64,000 nt of DNA. Origin: Dyadobacter sp. CY312. GTDB lineage: Bacteria > Bacteroidota > Bacteroidia > Cytophagales > Spirosomataceae. This document shows, one piece after another, positions 60,938 to 64,000 of this stretch (its first letter is position 1; every line of letters starts with the position of its first letter). The notes under the pieces were generated by a model that ran no database searches, had not been told where the DNA came from, and saw only the letters and a program-made list of their open reading frames with translations. Position numbers and translations under genes: made by a program. Where the stretch lies: NCBI RefSeq assembly GCF_021390535.1, contig NZ_JAJUXG010000008.1, forward strand, positions 62,001 to 126,000, written 5' to 3'.

Positions 60938-62173
60938 ATGAAAAATAACTGGCTGGAACAGGCGGAATCTATTCGTCTGGAAAACTTCCATTACGATTTG
61001 CCAGACGAGCGTATTGCCCGCTATCCGCTTGATCCGCGTGATAGTTCTAAGCTTCTGGTATATAAAAACGGTGAAATAGAACACAATCATTTCACTGCTT
61101 TGCCAGACAAACTGCCTGCTGATACACTCCTTGTTTTTAACAACACCAAAGTAATACCGGCACGCGCCTATTTTCAGAAAGAAACCGGTGCAACCATTGA
61201 GATACTTCTCTTACATCCCGAACAGCCAACACAGGTAATTAACGACGCGATGCTGGTGAAGCAGTCGTGTGTCTGGGAATGTATGATCGGGAATAAGAAA
61301 CGCTGGAAAAAAGCAGATATACTGGCTACTTCAATCGATGTGAATGGTGATGCTGTTCAATTACAGGTCGAGTATGTTGACTACGACAAAAATCACATCC
61401 GGTTATCATGGAATACTGATGCCGTTTTTCTCGACATCGTAAAAGCACTTGGTGAAATACCTCTGCCGCCTTATCTGAATCGGGAGACCGAAGAAACTGA
61501 TAAACAAACTTATCAAACTGTATATGCAGATCAGGACGGTGCAGTTGCAGCTCCAACAGCCGGATTACATTTTACTGAAAACGTATTTGGGCGGCTTTCT
61601 GGTAAAGGGATAAAAACGTCGTTTTTGACATTACATGTTGGAGCTGGTACTTTCCAGCCTATTAAAGCCAGCACGGTTACGGAGCACAAAATGCACTCTG
61701 AGCAAGTGGTTTTTACCCGGGAACTCATAAATGAATTATTAGCTAAGATAGACACGATTGTGCCTGTTGGGACAACTTCTTTGCGGTCACTGGAAAGCCT
61801 ATACTGGTACGGAGTGAAAATGTTTCGTGAAGAAACAACCGAGTTTCAGATTGAAAAGCTCTATCCATATCCGTTTGAAGAATTAGAACTACCTTCAGCC
61901 ACTGAATCATTGAACGCCATTGCCGCGTTTATGGATCAGGAAAACCTTGATCAGATTGTAGGCGAGACCGAAATTTTTATTTTCCCCGGATACAAGTTCC
62001 GTTTGTGTAAAGGATTGGTAACAAATTATCACCAGCCTGGTTCCACTTTAATCTTGCTTGTGGCCGCATTGGTTGGAGAGGATTGGACAAGGATTTATCA
62101 GGAGGCGATGAAGACAGGGTATCGTTTTCTGAGTTACGGAGATTCTTCGCTTTTGTGGGGAAAAGAAAAGTAA
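60938..62173 (+). CDS. queA: S-adenosylmethionine:tRNA ribosyltransferase-isomerase
   Basis: QueA adds the ribosyl part of S-adenosylmethionine to preQ1 in tRNA, forming epoxyqueuosine. The 411-residue protein has the family start FHYDLPDERIARYPLDPRDSSKLLVY, VFNNTKVIPARAYF, AAPTAGLHFTENVF, LHVGAGTFQPI and TNYHQPGSTLILLVAAL. It is longer than the proteobacterial enzyme (about 350) because of inserts near 170 and 290. The ATG at 60938 is two codons after a TTG that is also in frame. It should be cytosolic. Confidence 0.93.
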   Translation: MKNNWLEQAESIRLENFHYDLPDERIARYPLDPRDSSKLLVYKNGEIEHNHFTALPDKLPADTLLVFNNTKVIPARAYFQKETGATIEILLLHPEQPTQVINDAMLVKQSCVWECMIGNKKRWKKADILATSIDVNGDAVQLQVEYVDYDKNHIRLSWNTDAVFLDIVKALGEIPLPPYLNRETEETDKQTYQTVYADQDGAVAAPTAGLHFTENVFGRLSGKGIKTSFLTLHVGAGTFQPIKASTVTEHKMHSEQVVFTRELINELLAKIDTIVPVGTTSLRSLESLYWYGVKMFREETTEFQIEKLYPYPFEELELPSATESLNAIAAFMDQENLDQIVGETEIFIFPGYKFRLCKGLVTNYHQPGSTLILLVAALVGEDWTRIYQEAMKTGYRFLSYGDSSLLWGKEK

Positions 62174-62267
62174 GTCAGAAGTCAAGCTTCGGTATTTCTC
62201 TCTCTCGCTTCACTTTTGTAATTATATGTTTTCCATGTAATTTGTCAGTAAATTGTTTTATTCGCTT

Positions 62268-62852
62268 ATGGGACAATCACCGACGCCAGAAAAAAAATAC
62301 ACGGTTGAGGAATACCTGAAAATGGATGAGGAAAGTGAAATTCGTCACGAATACTTTGACGGGGAGATCTTTGCCATGCCCGGGACTACGATGAATTATA
62401 ACCGGATTGTGGGTAGACTTCGGGGATTTTCAGAAAGTATTTTTTTGCCAAAAGGCTGTGACGTTTTTGCAGAAAATGTAAAGGTTGAAGTCATCCAAAA
62501 TTTTTATTATCCATATCCTGATGTCATAGTTACCTGTACTCCCTAAGATATTTCCGGGATATATATTGTTCGTCATCCCAGTATACTCGTAGAGGTTTTA
62601 TCCAAATCTTCTGCCAATTACGATCGGGATTTTAAACTAAGGCGTTATAAAGAAATTGCTTCATTGCAATACTACGCGCTGGTCTCTCAATATGATTGCT
62701 ACATAGAGATTTACACCAGAACTGATCAGGAAGGTATATGGACTTACCAGTCTTTCGATTCTCCTGATGCCCTCATTTCATTTGCCATACTTGGTTTCAG
62801 TATGCCAGTTTCGAAGGTTTATGAGGGGATTGTATTTGTGGAGGAGGTTTGA
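62268..62852 (+). pseudogene. Uma2 family endonuclease gene broken by one in-frame stop
   Basis: A Uma2 (DUF820) protein of about 194 residues can be read from the ATG at 62268 to the stop at 62852 with one TAA at 62544-62546. Upstream are TVEEYLKMDEESEIRHEYFDGEIFAMPG and PDVIVTC. Downstream, in the same frame, are HPSILVEVLSKSS, YDRDFKLRRYKEI and LQYYALVSQYDCYIE. The stop falls between the catalytic Asp (PDV) and the Glu of VEVLS, so the PD-(D/E)XK core is split and neither piece should be active. No frameshift is needed. The decay looks recent. Confidence 0.8.
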
Positions 62853-62882
62853 GTAAAAGACAGTTGTTTATTGGTTGACTTG

Positions 62883-63476
62883 TCAAAAGCTACTTGCCAA
62901 ATTCGCCCCCCTGATCCGGATTTGCTTGGATTTGGCAATATTCTCAGGGGTTCTGGTGAGCAATCTTATGAAATTTAGGTCGCTACTCCCTTTCGCTTTA
63001 TCAGTCTTCTCAATAGTAATACTCAGGATGTAACTTTCATCAACCAAATATTTGTCGTAATCCTTGTTAATAATCCTGTCGTTGTTAATTGAAAAAACTG
63101 CATGTTGCTGAGCGAGACTCGTGTACTTGGCTTTCAATTGGTTGAGGGAAATAAATTTTGGAAGGTAATTGTTCTTGGTCGTGATTCTTATCTGTGAGTC
63201 ATATAAGGTTTCTCCAACTGTAATACTGTCCCGATAAACATTTACATCTTTTATAATTTCCGGATTAAACAATGGCACGATACCTCCGGATATAAATTCA
63301 CCATTTATAAAAAAAGCAGCGTCTCCGCCATGCTTGTGCTCATTTGTATATATAACCTTTGGAATGGAATCGTGAAGGGTTGCCTGGGGCTTGGAGTTAT
63401 CAAGCCATTTTGGCGTAATCTGCCCAATGGAATTGAAGGTAATGAATGATATTAGCAAGATAGCCAGATGTCTCAT
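62883..63476 (-). CDS. Hypothetical exported protein with a plug-like motif
   Basis: I do not recognise a family. The 197-residue protein has a signal peptide (RHLAILLISFITFNSIGQ). A segment, AAFFINGEFISGGIVPLFNPEIIKDVNVYRDS, resembles the short 'NG...I..I.V' element of TonB-receptor plug domains. The C-terminal part has IRITTKNNYLPKFISLNQL and the end ANLASSF. It may be a small periplasmic binding or signalling protein, but this is weak. It is on the opposite strand to its neighbours. Confidence 0.55.
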   Translation of the reverse strand: MRHLAILLISFITFNSIGQITPKWLDNSKPQATLHDSIPKVIYTNEHKHGGDAAFFINGEFISGGIVPLFNPEIIKDVNVYRDSITVGETLYDSQIRITTKNNYLPKFISLNQLKAKYTSLAQQHAVFSINNDRIINKDYDKYLVDESYILSITIEKTDKAKGSSDLNFIRLLTRTPENIAKSKQIRIRGANLASSF

Positions 63477-63615
63477 AAGCTGGAAGTTTAGTTGAGATTA
63501 GAATAGGGATTGTTTTGTGTCATTAAATATAATTAATTAAATTATATTTATGGTTTTGCAGGTATTTTCCTTTGATGTATTATTGAGAATAATATTTTTA
63601 CTAACCCTGGCTATC

Positions 63616-64000
63616 ATGAAAATTGCACAGATTGGTCTTATAGTGTTGCTGGCGTGTATGCTCTCTGCTTGCACCGAACCAGAGGAAGAAACAAACAGAC
63701 CGTTTATCAAGACAATTTCCTTCGCAGGTATTCCAAATGAAAATGTCATTTTGGATAAAGCAAAATCGCGGATAACTATTCAATTGCCTGCCATACTGAA
63801 AGGTGGATTAAAACCGGTTATGGAACTGAGTAAAGGTGCCCAGGTAGTACATGGGTTGACACAGGAAAATACCATTGATCTAACGTCCTTGTGTGTTTGT
63901 AACTATGATAACGAGAGAATAACCTTACGTTTGGATAATAAAGAAGCACAGTCAGTTTATGAAATCGTTGTAATTCCGGAAGGGCTATTAGGGGCACAAA
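63616..64000 (+). CDS. Lipoprotein, N-terminal part (runs off the window)
   Basis: An ATG at 63616 opens a frame that stays open to the window end. The first residues (MKIAQIGLIVLLACMLSACTEPEEE) are a lipoprotein signal with lipobox LSAC. The following ~105 residues are beta-rich, with ITIQLPAILKGGLKPVMELSKGA and LRLDNKEAQSVYEIVVIPE, like the Ig-like or DUF5018-type domains of Bacteroidota surface lipoproteins. The full length and any further domains lie outside. The protein should be surface or periplasmic. Confidence 0.7.
   Translation, partial: MKIAQIGLIVLLACMLSACTEPEEETNRPFIKTISFAGIPNENVILDKAKSRITIQLPAILKGGLKPVMELSKGAQVVHGLTQENTIDLTSLCVCNYDNERITLRLDNKEAQSVYEIVVIPEGLLGAQ

Overview
The window is a 64 kb chromosomal segment of a Bacteroidota bacterium, most likely a Cytophagales member close to Dyadobacter/Spirosoma; this assignment is an inference from gene content and style. 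Pointers are the near absence of Shine-Dalgarno sequences, two good TAnnTTTG promoter boxes (upstream of 2526 and 60390), many DUF3857, LVIVD, FIST and propeller proteins, Rcp1-type response regulators and a TonB receptor. I found no tRNA or rRNA, no CRISPR array, no complete insertion sequence and no prophage module.

Layout. 1-2313: two DUF3857/transglutaminase-like exported proteins, the first cut by the window edge. 2526-7630: a complete trans-4-hydroxy-L-proline degradation set (DapA-like deaminase, 2,5-dioxovalerate dehydrogenase, 4-hydroxyproline epimerase, D-hydroxyproline dehydrogenase), closed by a terminator whose stem contains the last stop codon; an exported DUF885 peptidase and an APC amino-acid permease follow (7732-11000). 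11001-15282: small and poorly known genes (35-residue membrane peptide, acidic protein, nitrilase-family hydrolase, Rpn-like nuclease, GNAT, NTF2-like, exported protein). 15377-18634: a FecBCD/BtuFCD-like ABC importer. 18793-25962: the four-gene ligase-associated repair cassette (MBL exonuclease, ATP-dependent ligase, Lhr-like helicase, metallophosphoesterase), split by two opposite-strand genes: a polyvalent-protein kinase-like protein and an antitoxin without a toxin.

25964-32687: lipoprotein esterase, CDGSH Fe-S protein, then a four-gene FIST / PAS kinase / response regulator / hybrid kinase operon. 32797-39570: dGTPase, DUF3500, quinone oxidoreductase, YccF, pseudouridine synthase, alpha/beta hydrolase, sensor kinase. 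39892-43476: a BtuB-like TonB receptor divergent from a MocR regulator. 43588-51908: barrel protein, serine hydrolase, alditol-oxidase-like flavoprotein, GNAT, TetR with an ABC1 kinase, and an LVIVD lipoprotein operon. 51913-64000: AI-2E transporter, a propeller/helical-barrel fusion, DUF72, two PIN toxin-antitoxin pairs, a cupin, ilvE, a PduO-type adenosyltransferase, queA, a Uma2 gene broken by one stop codon, and a lipoprotein running off the end.

The most unusual feature is a set of intergenic arrays of degenerate 7-bp units (GCTAAxx, GCCGAAA, AGTTCAC/AGTAAAC). They fill spacers between co-directional genes, often as inverted pairs that begin at a stop codon and end 0-3 bases before the next ATG. 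No feature type I know explains them.
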